DNA from: Elusimicrobiota bacterium
GTDB lineage: Bacteria; Elusimicrobiota; Elusimicrobia; UBA1565; UBA9628
DNA length: 64,000 nucleotides
Assembly: GCA_026388095.1 (NCBI GenBank)
Contig: JAPLKL010000040.1
Location: forward strand, 92,965-156,964
Reading direction: 5' to 3'
Of the stretch, positions 47,550-56,540 are shown one piece after another; position 1 is the stretch's first letter; every line of letters begins with the position of its first letter. The notes beneath the pieces are model-generated. The model saw only the letters and a list, made by a program, of their open reading frames with translations. It was not told the DNA's origin and made no database searches. Both the position numbers and the translations under genes were made by a program.

Positions 47550-48820
47550 CATTCCGGGAGGCTCTGCGCGTCCTCGCCGAGCGGCAGGAGAACCGGATAC
47601 TCCTCGGCCTGTCGCGAGTGCGGGGCGTCTTGAAGCGCCTGGGAAATCCCCATAAGAATCTGCCCTGTGTCCATGTGGCCGGCACCAACGGCAAGGGCTC
47701 GACCTGCGCCATCCTGGAGTCCGTCCTGCGCGCCGAAGGAAAGCGCACCGGGCTCTACCTCTCCCCGCACCTGGAGTCCGTACGAGAGCGCATCCAGGTC
47801 GGCGGGGAGATGATCCCGGAGCGGGACTTCGCCCGGCTTCTAGGACGGACTCTCGCCGCCGACACGAAAGATGAGCTCACCTATTTCGAGTTGCTGACCT
47901 GCGTCGCGTTCCTGCATTTCCAGGGCAGCCGGGTCGAGGTCGCGGTACTGGAGACCGGCCTCGGCGGCAGGCTCGACGCCACCAACGTAGTTCCCAAGCC
48001 CCTGGCCTGCGTCATCAGCTCGATAGACTTCGACCACATGCAGTGGCTGGGCCGGAGCTTGGCGCGCATCGCGGCGGAGAAAGCCGGCATCATCAAGCGC
48101 GGGGTCCCGGTGTTCTGTCCGACCCTGCCCGGCGCCGCGCTGTCGGTGGTCAAGAGGACCGCCGGGGCTCTGCGGGCCCCCCTGACCGTGGTGGACCGGC
48201 CTTTCCTGACCCGTTCGGTCCATTGGAAGATGAACCGGCAGGTCTTGAGCGACGGCCGCAGGAGCTTCGCGCTGTCTTTGCTGGGATCCCGGCAGGGCGG
48301 CAACGCGGCCCTGGCCAAAGCGGTCCTCGACCGCGTCAGCCCAGTGAGCGCGGAGTCCTGGAGCCGGGGCCTGCGGCGGGTGCGGCTGCCCGCCCGCTTC
48401 AACGTGCTGACCAAGCACGGCAAGACCGCGGTCGTAGACGGGGCGCATAACCCTGAGGCCATGGGCGAGCTCGCGCGCACTTTGAAGGGTTTCCGCCCGG
48501 GCCGGGTGCGCTGGATCCTCGGCCTCATGAAGGACAAGGACAAGGGCGCGGTCGTGGGGCGCATGGCGTCCATGCTCACGGACGCGGTCGCCACCGCCCC
48601 GCCAGGCTCCCGGGCCCTGCCCGCGGCTGCGCTGGCCGACGAGCTGCGCCGCCAGGCTCCCCGCGCCTCGGTCCAGGTCGAGGCCGAGGCGGCCGCGGCG
48701 GTCCGCGGCTGGCTCTGCGACCCGGCCGCGCCGCGGACCGCCGTGGTGTGCGGCTCTTTCTACTTGGCCGCGGAGGCGCTCAGGATCATCGGGAAGGCGC
48801 CGGGAGGCGGTCATGCCTAA
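47546..48820 (+). CDS. folC: Folylpolyglutamate / dihydrofolate synthase
   Basis: 424 residues from ATG 47546. Mur-ligase-like ATPase: P-loop VHVAGTNGKGSTCA, GLYLSPHLESVRERI, ETGLGGRLDATNVV, SSIDFDHMQWLG, EKAGIIKRGVPV, and DGAHNPEAM in the C-terminal domain. It joins glutamate to dihydropteroate and lengthens the glutamate tail of folates. The C-terminal end overlaps the next gene by 8 bp. The frame extends far upstream through murA, but that part is a high-GC shadow. The overlaps imply one murA-folC-kinase transcript. Confidence 0.92.
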   Translation: MTFREALRVLAERQENRILLGLSRVRGVLKRLGNPHKNLPCVHVAGTNGKGSTCAILESVLRAEGKRTGLYLSPHLESVRERIQVGGEMIPERDFARLLGRTLAADTKDELTYFELLTCVAFLHFQGSRVEVAVLETGLGGRLDATNVVPKPLACVISSIDFDHMQWLGRSLARIAAEKAGIIKRGVPVFCPTLPGAALSVVKRTAGALRAPLTVVDRPFLTRSVHWKMNRQVLSDGRRSFALSLLGSRQGGNAALAKAVLDRVSPVSAESWSRGLRRVRLPARFNVLTKHGKTAVVDGAHNPEAMGELARTLKGFRPGRVRWILGLMKDKDKGAVVGRMASMLTDAVATAPPGSRALPAAALADELRRQAPRASVQVEAEAAAAVRGWLCDPAAPRTAVVCGSFYLAAEALRIIGKAPGGGHA

Positions 48821-49763
48821 GCTCGCTTTCGGCGTGGACGTGGGGGGGACCTTCGCCAAGATCGCGGCCGTGACCCCGACGGGCAAGATCCTGCGCATGG
48901 ATGAGATCCCGACCGACCCCCATTCCGGGCCGGCCGATTTCGTGGAGCGCATCGCCGACCTGCTACGGGGCTGGGGCCGGCAGGGCCTCAAGGCCGAGGC
49001 TTTCGGCTTCGCGGTGGCGGGCGACGTGGATCATGAGCGCGGCCGCCTGCGCCTGACCCCGAACCTTCCCGGCTGGCCGGGCTATCCCTTCCGCGACGCC
49101 TTCCGCCGGCGCCTGCGCCTGCCCACGGTCATGGAGAACGACGCCAACGCCGCGGTCTGGGGCGCCTACGTGACCGAGCTCGGGCGCCGGCCGCGCAGCA
49201 TGATCGGCGTGACCTTGGGCACCGGAGTGGGCGGGGGTCTCGTGATCGACGGCCGCCTCCTGCGCGGAGCCACCGGCACCGCCGGCGAGATCGGCCATAC
49301 CAAAGTCGCCTCGCCGGGCGAGCCCTGCCGCTGCGGCTCCCGGGGCTGTCTCGAGGCCTACGCCGGCACCTATGGGATCCTGCGCCTGGCGCGCCGGCTC
49401 CTGCGCGCCCGGCCGGGCCGGGGCCGCCTGTTGCGGGACCTGTGCCCCAACCTCAAAGCCCTGACCCCGAAGGTGCTCAAGGCTGCGGCCGAACGCGGCG
49501 ACGACCTTGCGGCCGAGGTCTGGGAGCGGACCGGGATCATGCTGGGCCTGGGCCTGGCCGATGCCGTCATGCTCGTCAATCCCGAGGTCCTCATTCTCCT
49601 GGGAGGCGTGTCCCGGGCCGGGGATCGGCTCCTGGGCCCGGTGCGCCGCGTGTTCCGCGGCCGGCCCTTCGGCACGGCCTTGCGCGCGGTCAGGCTGCGC
49701 TGCGCGGCCAACCCTGACGGCGGCTGCGTGGGCGCGGCGCTGCTGGCCTCGGAGGAGTCCTGA
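48813..49763 (+). CDS. ROK-family sugar kinase (glucokinase-like)
   Basis: 316 residues. ATP-binding FGVDVGGTFAKIAAV, ENDANAAVWGAY with the catalytic Asp, GVTLGTGVGGGLVIDGRLLRG, AGEIGHTK, and the ROK zinc motif CRCGSRGCLEAYAG. Length and motifs match ROK glucokinases, which phosphorylate glucose or N-acetylated sugars. It would feed glucose from the GH3 enzyme, or sugar nucleotides for the envelope. Coupled to folC by an 8-bp overlap. The GGAGGAG near its 3' end (49751-49757) probably serves the next gene. Confidence 0.85.
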   Translation: MPKLAFGVDVGGTFAKIAAVTPTGKILRMDEIPTDPHSGPADFVERIADLLRGWGRQGLKAEAFGFAVAGDVDHERGRLRLTPNLPGWPGYPFRDAFRRRLRLPTVMENDANAAVWGAYVTELGRRPRSMIGVTLGTGVGGGLVIDGRLLRGATGTAGEIGHTKVASPGEPCRCGSRGCLEAYAGTYGILRLARRLLRARPGRGRLLRDLCPNLKALTPKVLKAAAERGDDLAAEVWERTGIMLGLGLADAVMLVNPEVLILLGGVSRAGDRLLGPVRRVFRGRPFGTALRAVRLRCAANPDGGCVGAALLASEES

Positions 49764-51865
49764 TCCTCACCGACCTGCTGCTGGCCTCTCTGCTGGGCTG
49801 CGCGGGCCGGGCCGCGGCGGCCCCGGCCTCCCCGTCAGCGTCCACTTCGACCTACGAGCTGCCCGCGGCCCCCGCGGACTCGCACCTGGACTTCACGGCG
49901 GAGCACCTGGACTACGACCGCGACAAGGCGCTCATCCATCTCAAGGGCGACGTGCGCGTCAAGGAGTCCACCTGGACGCTCAAGGGCTCCGAGCTCTGGA
50001 TCGACACGGCGCGCCACCGGGGCCGCTCAGAGGGGTTCCTGTTCATCGACGACGGGGTCAGCGCCGTGACCGGCACATCTGGCGACTTCGACTTCGTGGA
50101 CCACACCGGTGAACTCTTCAACGCCTCGGCCGGCTACGGAGACTGGCGGGTCCACGCCCGGAGCCTGGTGCTCGACGAAAAACGCCGCCTCCACTACACC
50201 GGCGCGGACTTCACGAGCTGCAGCTACGTCCCGCCGCACTACCATCTCCACGCCAGCCGCATGACCGTGGTGCCGGGCAATTATATGTTCGGGCGCAACG
50301 TGGTGTATTTCCTCGGCAAGATGCCCTTGTTCTACATGCCGCTCGTCTATAAATCCCTCTCCAAGACCCACTTGCTGCGCTTCAAGGTCCAGCCCGGTTT
50401 CGACCACCGCAACGGCGGCTTCCTCAAGGGCACCCTCGTGACCGACCACTCCAGGACCTGGCGCACCAAGCTCTTCCTCGACTACTACACCACGATGGGA
50501 GTCGGCACCGGCGGAGAGCTCTGGCACCGCGACGGCGAGGACGCGCGCGGGGTCCTGGCGGGCTACCACATCCACGAAGCCAAAGGCGGGGCCGAGCGCT
50601 GGTCCGTCACCGGCGACCTCTACCAGGCCTTCGCCAGCTCATTCGCGGTGCAAGGCCGCGTGCAGGTGATGAACGACGCGTTTTTCAACAACGATTACGC
50701 CCGTTCCAGCCTCTTCCCCGTCACGCCGAACCTCATGAACAACGGGGCCTTGGTCTACCGGCTCCCCCAGGTGACGTCCCGCCTGAGCTACTCCCGCGAG
50801 GACGACGCCATCTCCACCCACACCTTCGTGAAGACCGCGGAGAGCGCGCCCAGGCTCGACGTGAATTCGGCGCAGCTCAAGTTCCTGGGGCTGCCCTGGC
50901 TCAATACCCTCTCCGGCTTCGCGGACAATACCTATCTCAGAGGCCGCTCCTTCATCCAGAAATCGGTCGGCGGCACCTGGGAGATCACGCGCGCCTTCAA
51001 GCTCTCTCGGACCGTAAGCTTCACGCCGCGCGCCAATTACAGCGATGTTTATTACAACCAGACGCTGGCGACCAGCACCGGGACCGTCAACCCGCGCGAC
51101 ATCACCGTGGGGCGCTATCTCGCCGCCGGCACCCTGCGAATGAGGAATCTGGCCGGAGACCTCGATATCACGCAGACCTATTCGCGGCGTTTCGTGCCGG
51201 ATTCGTTCACCGTTGACACCAGCGCCGACGACTACGGCGTGGAGACCAACCTGGTTTCGGTCGTGCAGACCTACCGTCCCACGCGCCTGGTGCTGGCGCG
51301 GGTGGGTTCCGGCTACGACTTCCGGGAGTTCCGCAGCCACGCCGTGGGCTTCCACGACAGCCTGCAGCCCATCCAGACCGACGTGATCCTCACGCCCGGT
51401 AATGACTTCAATCTCGCCCTCCGCGACGACTACCTGCTCGGGACCGGCAACCGCAACACCATCTTCAACGCCACCGTGGGCGACGAGCTGAAGACTTTCC
51501 TTACCGCGGGAGTGGGCTACAACCTGGCCCAGGCCGAACGCTACTATCTCAACACCGAGTTCGGCTGGTCGAACTCGTCCGGGACCCTGCACGTCACCGC
51601 GGCTCTGCGCTCCTCGGTCCTCACGCCGGGAGGGTTCCAGCGGCTGCACTCTTTTTACGTCTTCGACCGGGAAGCGCAGGTGGTCAAGCGCTGGCACGAC
51701 TACTATACCAAGCTGACCTGCCGGTTCCGGCCCGGCAATGTCAGGGAGTTCGGCATCCGCATCGAGATGAAGTTCAGAGGCTTCGATGCGGAACAGCAGA
51801 AGGTCCATGACTGGGAATCGGAGTGGTTCCCGGAGCGGGCCCACGGGCGGGAAGACAGGCCTTAG
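49763..51865 (+). CDS. lptD: LptD-like LPS-assembly outer-membrane protein
   Basis: About 700 residues. OstA/LptA-like N-terminal domain (LDFTAEHLDYDRDKALIHLKGDVRV, then SELWIDTARHRGRSEG and TGDFDFVD-type strands), followed by FTSCSYVPPHYHLHASRMTVVPG and a long beta-barrel with many aromatic alternating strands. It carries LPS to the outer leaflet with LptE. The start is uncertain: the domain continues upstream of the first ATG (49952), and GGAGGAG (49751-49757) points to a non-canonical ATC 49763 or CTG 49760. From there ILTDLLLASLLGCAG gives a signal with a possible lipobox (LLGC). Convergent with the following minus-strand gene. Confidence 0.75.
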   Translation: MLTDLLLASLLGCAGRAAAAPASPSASTSTYELPAAPADSHLDFTAEHLDYDRDKALIHLKGDVRVKESTWTLKGSELWIDTARHRGRSEGFLFIDDGVSAVTGTSGDFDFVDHTGELFNASAGYGDWRVHARSLVLDEKRRLHYTGADFTSCSYVPPHYHLHASRMTVVPGNYMFGRNVVYFLGKMPLFYMPLVYKSLSKTHLLRFKVQPGFDHRNGGFLKGTLVTDHSRTWRTKLFLDYYTTMGVGTGGELWHRDGEDARGVLAGYHIHEAKGGAERWSVTGDLYQAFASSFAVQGRVQVMNDAFFNNDYARSSLFPVTPNLMNNGALVYRLPQVTSRLSYSREDDAISTHTFVKTAESAPRLDVNSAQLKFLGLPWLNTLSGFADNTYLRGRSFIQKSVGGTWEITRAFKLSRTVSFTPRANYSDVYYNQTLATSTGTVNPRDITVGRYLAAGTLRMRNLAGDLDITQTYSRRFVPDSFTVDTSADDYGVETNLVSVVQTYRPTRLVLARVGSGYDFREFRSHAVGFHDSLQPIQTDVILTPGNDFNLALRDDYLLGTGNRNTIFNATVGDELKTFLTAGVGYNLAQAERYYLNTEFGWSNSSGTLHVTAALRSSVLTPGGFQRLHSFYVFDREAQVVKRWHDYYTKLTCRFRPGNVREFGIRIEMKFRGFDAEQQKVHDWESEWFPERAHGREDRP

Positions 51866-51871
51866 GCCAGG

Positions 51872-53638
51872 CTAGGGCCTCGGCGGTGGGCTTCCCGGCC
51901 TCCGACGCGTCAGGAGGCTCAGGTCCTGGCGAGACCGGACCTCGCTGGATCTGAGCGCCAGAGCCTGCCGCTTGGCGGCGGCGGCATCCTCGGTCCGGCC
52001 TTGAGCGGCGAGGACCGCGGCCAGCGCGGCGAGGGCATCGGGGTCCCGGGGGTCGAGCCGGATGCTCCTGCGCAGGCGGCTCTCGGCTTCGGCGAGCCGG
52101 CCCTCCCGGAGCAGGCAGAGCCCCATATTGGTGTGGGTCAGGGCGAGGTTCGGGTCCGCCCGCAGGGACTGGGAGAATGCCAGCTCGGCTTCCGCGAGGC
52201 GGCCCTGCCCAGCCAGGTCCGCGCCCATGTTGTTGTAGCGCTGCGCGGGGCTGTCCTTGTAGGTCAGAGCTTGCCGGAGCGTGTCGCGGGCGAAGGTCGA
52301 ATCCGGATAGACCGCCAGCACCGCGCTCCAGAGGCTGATGGAATCCTTCCAGACTCGGAGCTGGCGCACGGTCAGCGCGCTGAGGACGATGAGCAGCGCC
52401 GCGGCCAAAGACAGGGCCGCGGCGCGGACCAGCGGCCGGTCCCGGCGCAGCAGCCGCTCCAGGAGCGCTCCGGCTCCGACGGCCCAGCCGAGGCACGCCA
52501 AGTAGGTCCAGCGGTCCGCGGCCGCGAGCGTGGTGTTGGTCATCCTGACCAATCCGATTACCGGCGCGAGGCTGGCGCCGTAAAAGACCCACAGCAGGAG
52601 GCCCGCTGGCCAGCGGCGCCAAGCCCGGACCGCTGCGGCCGTGAGCGCGCAGACGAGGGCGGCGCAGGCCCAGTAAGGCCAGGTCCGCAGGAGCAGGGGC
52701 AGCGGCAGCTCATGGAAGGCACAGAGCCCGGCTGGCCACAAGGTCTTGCCGAGGTAGAAGACCATGCCGTAGCAGGCCTGGCAGGCGCGGGGCATGAGGC
52801 CCCAGGACTGCAAGGGCAAGGGGGTCGACCCCGCCATCCCGTGGGCGCGGGTCGCCAGGCTTCCGGCGGCCGCGGCGAGCAGCAGGAACGGGAGCTTCTC
52901 CAGCCACACGGGGCGCGTCCCGGGCTCGCCCCAGCGCCCGGGAGCCGGCGGCAGCCGGCGCAGGGGATAGATATCCAATAGGATGAGCACCAAGGGCAGG
53001 CTTAGGGCCAGCGCCTTGGAGAGAAGGGCTGCGGCGAACCACAGCAGGGCCCAGCCTTGGCCGCGCCACCAGCCGCCTGCTCCGGAGGCCCGGTCAGCCC
53101 CGCGCAGGTACGCCAGGATGCTGAGCAGATAGAAGAACGCGGAGAGGACATCGCGCCGTTCCGAGACCCAGGCGACCGACTCCACGCGCAGGGGATGCAG
53201 GGCGAAGACCAGGGCCGAGAAGGCGGCTCCGGCCAGCAGAGGCCAACGCGGGGCCGCGGTCGGGGACGGCGGCGGGGCTATGCGTTCCAGCAAGGATGCC
53301 GCCACAGCAAAGAAGACCGCAGCGTTGGCCGCGTGGATCAGCAGGTTGCTCAGGTGATAGCCGAATGGGTCGAGGCCCCAGAGGGCGTAGTCCAGAGCCA
53401 GGGACAGCCAGTAGAGGGGCTGGTACAAGCCGCCGTACAAAGTGGTGAACATCCACCTGAGGTGGCCCCAGTCCAGGCCGCGGAAATCGAAGTTCCCCCT
53501 AATGTAGAGGGTGTCGTCCCAATTGACGAAGCCGTTGTTCAGGGCCGGTGAGAAAACGGCCGCGACCAGGGCGGCCAGGAGGGCCGCCAGGAGAGCCGGG
53601 GAGATGGGGGGCCGCGGCTCGGGGGGCATCGTCATCAT
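51872..53638 (-). CDS. TMTC-like GT-C membrane protein with C-terminal TPRs (copy A)
   Basis: 588 residues from ATG 53638. Ten or more membrane segments, with the TMTC/DUF1736-like signature NNGFVNWDDTLYI (acidic pair after the first segment, GT-C catalytic position), YQPLYWLSLALDYALWGLDPFGYHLSNLLIHAANA and HPLRVESVAWVSERRDVLS. Four TPR-like repeats follow from about 470 (YNNMGADLAGQGRLAEAELAFSQSL; THTNMGLCLLREGRLAEAESRLRRSI). Eukaryotic TMTCs are O-mannosyltransferases using dolichyl-phosphate sugars; here a lipid-linked sugar transfer to envelope proteins is inferred. It overlaps the copy B stop by 4 bp (ATGA). Confidence 0.75.
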   Translation of the reverse strand: MMTMPPEPRPPISPALLAALLAALVAAVFSPALNNGFVNWDDTLYIRGNFDFRGLDWGHLRWMFTTLYGGLYQPLYWLSLALDYALWGLDPFGYHLSNLLIHAANAAVFFAVAASLLERIAPPPSPTAAPRWPLLAGAAFSALVFALHPLRVESVAWVSERRDVLSAFFYLLSILAYLRGADRASGAGGWWRGQGWALLWFAAALLSKALALSLPLVLILLDIYPLRRLPPAPGRWGEPGTRPVWLEKLPFLLLAAAAGSLATRAHGMAGSTPLPLQSWGLMPRACQACYGMVFYLGKTLWPAGLCAFHELPLPLLLRTWPYWACAALVCALTAAAVRAWRRWPAGLLLWVFYGASLAPVIGLVRMTNTTLAAADRWTYLACLGWAVGAGALLERLLRRDRPLVRAAALSLAAALLIVLSALTVRQLRVWKDSISLWSAVLAVYPDSTFARDTLRQALTYKDSPAQRYNNMGADLAGQGRLAEAELAFSQSLRADPNLALTHTNMGLCLLREGRLAEAESRLRRSIRLDPRDPDALAALAAVLAAQGRTEDAAAAKRQALALRSSEVRSRQDLSLLTRRRPGSPPPRP

Positions 53639-55485
53639 GGTCTGGGCGGAGCGCTCCTCGGCGTCCGACCGGACTGGAGCGCCAGAGCCTGCCGCCGGGC
53701 GGCGGCGGCCTCCATGACTCGGCCTTGAGCGGACAGGACCGCGGCCAGCGCCGCGAAGGCATCGGCGGCCCGAGGATCGAGCCGGATGCTCCTGCGGAGG
53801 TGGCGCTCGGCCTCGGCGGGCCGGCCCTCTCGAAACAGGCACAGCCCCATATTGGAGTGGGTGAGGGCGAGGCCAGGATCGGCCTGCAGGGACCTGGAGA
53901 ACGCCAGTTCGGCCTCAGGGAACCGGCCCTGCCCGGCCAGTTCCGCAGCCACGTTGTTGTAGTATCTCGCGGTGCCGGCCTTAGTGCCGGCCTTGCGCCG
54001 ATCGCGCCGCGACAGGGCGATCGCTAGGTCCTGGGAATAGGTCGTCTCCCCCGGAAGCCTGGCCTGCTGCCTGCGCAAATGGAAGACGGCTTCGTCCCAA
54101 CGGCCTTCGTCGATCAAGGCCTCGCCTAGGCAGCCGTGGGCTCGTGAGGAATCCGGATGCAACGCCAGGACCGCGCTCCAAAGGGTGACGGAATCCTTCC
54201 AGACTCGGATCTGGCGCGCGGTCAGCGCGCTGAGGGCCACGAGGATCGCCGCGGCCGAAGACAGGGCTGCGGCGCGGACCAGCACGAGGTCCCGGCGCAG
54301 CAGACGCTCGATGGCCGCTCCCGCCGCTAGGGCCCAGCCCATGCACGCGAAGTAGGCCCAGCGGTCCGCGGCGGCCAGACTGGCGTAGCCCAGCTTGAAC
54401 AAGCCGAGCACCGGCGCTAGGCTGACGACGTAGAACGACCACAGCAGCAGGCCCGCCGGCCAACGGCGCCAAGCCCAGAGCGCTGCTGCGGTGAGCGCGC
54501 AGACGATGGCGGCGCAGGCCCAGTAAGGCCATTTCCACAGGAGCAGGGGGAACGGCGTCTCGTAGAATGCGCAGAGTCCGGCGGGCCACAGGGTCTTGCC
54601 GAGGTAGAAGACCAAGCCGTAGCAGGCCTGGCAGGCGCGGGGCATTAGGCCCCAGGACTGCAAGGAGAGCGGAGTCCCCACCATCCTCTGGCTGAAGGAC
54701 GAGATGCTTCCGGCGGCCGCGGCGAGCAGCAGGAAAGGGAGTTTCTCCAGCCACACCGGGCGCGTCCGTGCGTCGCCCCAGTTCCCGGGAGCCGGCGGCA
54801 GCCGGCGCAGGGGGTAGATGTCCAGGAGGATGAGCACCAAGGGCAAACTGATGGTTATGGCTTTAGAGAGTAGAGCCGCGGCGAACCACAGGAGGGCCCA
54901 ACCTTGGCGGCGCCACCAGCTTTCTTCCCCGGAGACCCGGTCCGCCGCGCGCAGGTAGGCCAGGATGCTGAGCAGATAGAACAACCCGGAGAGGACGTCG
55001 CGTCGTTCCGAGACCCAGGCGACCGACTCCACGCGCAGGGGGTGCAAGGCGAAGACCAAGGCCGAGAAGGCGGCTCCGGCCAGCAGCGGCCAACGCGGGG
55101 CTCCGGCCGGCGAGGGCGGCGGGGCGATGCGCTCCAGCAACGATGCCGCCACCGCGAAGAAGACCGCGGCGTTGGCCGCGTGGATGAGGAGGTTGCTCAG
55201 ATGGTAGCCGAAGGGCTCGAGGCCCCAGAGGGCGTAGTCCAAACCAAAAGACAGCCAGAAGAAGGGCTGGTAGAGGCCTCCATGCATGGTGGTGAACATC
55301 CACTTGATGTGGCCCCAGTCCAGGCCGCGGAAACCGAGGTTTCCCGTTATGTAGAGGGGGTCATCCCAATTGACGAAACCGTTGTTCAGGGCCGGTGAGA
55401 AAACGGCCGCGACGACGACGGCCAGGAGAGCGGCCAGAAGAGCCGGGGAAACGGGAGCCTGGCGCTCGGGGGGCATCGCCACCAT
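53635..55485 (-). CDS. TMTC-like GT-C membrane protein with C-terminal TPRs (copy B)
   Basis: 616 residues. Nearly the same as copy A through the membrane domain (NNGFVNWDDPLYI, HPLRVESVAWVSERRDVLS, LLSKAITISLPLVLILLDIYPLRRLPPAP). It diverges in the loop near TPLSLQSWG and has an extra segment before the TPRs (EALIDEGRWDEAVFHL and ALSRRDRRKAGTKA). TPR units such as YNNVAAELAGQGRFPEAELAFSRSL close the protein. It is first in the two-gene minus operon. The duplication is recent enough that long stretches match at DNA level, so recombination between copies is possible. Divergent from the epimerase gene (77 bp). Confidence 0.75.
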   Translation of the reverse strand: MVAMPPERQAPVSPALLAALLAVVVAAVFSPALNNGFVNWDDPLYITGNLGFRGLDWGHIKWMFTTMHGGLYQPFFWLSFGLDYALWGLEPFGYHLSNLLIHAANAAVFFAVAASLLERIAPPPSPAGAPRWPLLAGAAFSALVFALHPLRVESVAWVSERRDVLSGLFYLLSILAYLRAADRVSGEESWWRRQGWALLWFAAALLSKAITISLPLVLILLDIYPLRRLPPAPGNWGDARTRPVWLEKLPFLLLAAAAGSISSFSQRMVGTPLSLQSWGLMPRACQACYGLVFYLGKTLWPAGLCAFYETPFPLLLWKWPYWACAAIVCALTAAALWAWRRWPAGLLLWSFYVVSLAPVLGLFKLGYASLAAADRWAYFACMGWALAAGAAIERLLRRDLVLVRAAALSSAAAILVALSALTARQIRVWKDSVTLWSAVLALHPDSSRAHGCLGEALIDEGRWDEAVFHLRRQQARLPGETTYSQDLAIALSRRDRRKAGTKAGTARYYNNVAAELAGQGRFPEAELAFSRSLQADPGLALTHSNMGLCLFREGRPAEAERHLRRSIRLDPRAADAFAALAAVLSAQGRVMEAAAARRQALALQSGRTPRSAPPRP

Positions 55486-55543
55486 CGTAGCTCATTGCCC
55501 CGGGAGCGGACAAGGCGGCTGCCGGAAGGAGCGGCGGAAATGC

Positions 55544-55549
55544 TAGACT
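55544..55549 (+). promoter_or_regulatory. Extended -10 element before the epimerase gene
   Basis: TGCTAGACT (55541-55549) is an extended -10 (TGn followed by TAGACT), 13 nt before ATG 55563; no Shine-Dalgarno, so a leader of about 6 nt. Confidence 0.4.
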
Positions 55550-55562
55550 GGGACCAACTTCC

Positions 55563-56540
55563 ATGATACACAAAGGCAGACTTTGGCTGGTGACGGGAGG
55601 AGCCGGATTCATCGGCTCCAACATCGCCGCGGAGCTCGTGCGCCGGGGCGAGCGGGTGCGAGTGCTCGACAACCTCTGCACGGGCAAGCCCGAGCACATG
55701 GCTTCCTTCCGGGATCGGATCGAATTCCTGCGGGGCGATATCCGCGAACTGGCGGATTGTCGGCGGGCCGTGAAAGGGGCCTGCACTGTCATCCATCAGG
55801 CCGCGCTGCGCTCGGTGCCCAAGTCCGTGGACAACCCGGCCGTCTCTCACGAGTCCAACTCGACCGGGACCCTCAACATGCTCATCGCCGCGCGCGAGGC
55901 CAAGGTCAATCGTTTCGTCTACGCCTCCTCGAGTTCGGCCTACGGCGACACCACGCTCTTCCCGCAGCGCGAGGATCATCTCCCCAGGCCCGTGTCCCCC
56001 TACGCCGCCCAGAAGCTCGCCGGCGAGCACTACGCCATGCTCTTCACCAAGACCTACGGCCTGGAGACCGTGAGCCTGCGCTACTTCAACGTCTTCGGCC
56101 CGCGTCAGGATCCGGAGTCGCTCTACTCGGCGGTCATCCCCAAGTTCATGGAGCAGGCCTACATGGGGGTGCCTCTTGAGGTGCATTGGGACGGCAAGCA
56201 ATCCCGGGACTTCACGCACGTGGCCAACGTGGTCGAGGCCAATCTGTTGGCTGCCGTCGCGAAGAAAGGCGTCGGCGAGAACTTCAACATCGCCAACGGC
56301 AAGTGCTACTCGCTGCTCGACATCATCGCGGTCATCGAGGCCATCGTGGGCCGGCGACTGGAGCGCCGGCACCACCCCATGCGCAAGGGCGACGTGCGCA
56401 AGACTTACGCGGACATTTCCAAGGCCCGCCGCCTTCTGGGCTACAAGCCCGTGATGGGGCTCGAGCCTGGACTGCGGGATACCTGGGACTATTTCGTCGA
56501 GCACTACTTCCGCGGCCGTAAGACGGCCGTCGCCGCCTAG
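55563..56540 (+). CDS. NAD-dependent sugar-nucleotide epimerase (UDP-GlcNAc/GalE-WbpP type)
   Basis: 325 residues. Extended SDR: Rossmann GGAGFIGSN at about 11-19, then DNLCTGKPEH, HQAALRSVPKSVDNP, SSSSAYGD and the catalytic YxxxK in SPYAAQKLAGE. C-terminal substrate region RYFNVFGPRQDP, then RDFTHVANVVEAN. The HQAALRSVPKSVDNP segment is typical of the UDP-N-acetylglucosamine 4-epimerase (WbpP-like) branch rather than E. coli GalE, though this cannot be settled by eye. Converts UDP-GlcNAc/GalNAc for surface polysaccharide. One base before rmlB, so co-translated. Confidence 0.85.
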   Translation: MIHKGRLWLVTGGAGFIGSNIAAELVRRGERVRVLDNLCTGKPEHMASFRDRIEFLRGDIRELADCRRAVKGACTVIHQAALRSVPKSVDNPAVSHESNSTGTLNMLIAAREAKVNRFVYASSSSAYGDTTLFPQREDHLPRPVSPYAAQKLAGEHYAMLFTKTYGLETVSLRYFNVFGPRQDPESLYSAVIPKFMEQAYMGVPLEVHWDGKQSRDFTHVANVVEANLLAAVAKKGVGENFNIANGKCYSLLDIIAVIEAIVGRRLERRHHPMRKGDVRKTYADISKARRLLGYKPVMGLEPGLRDTWDYFVEHYFRGRKTAVAA

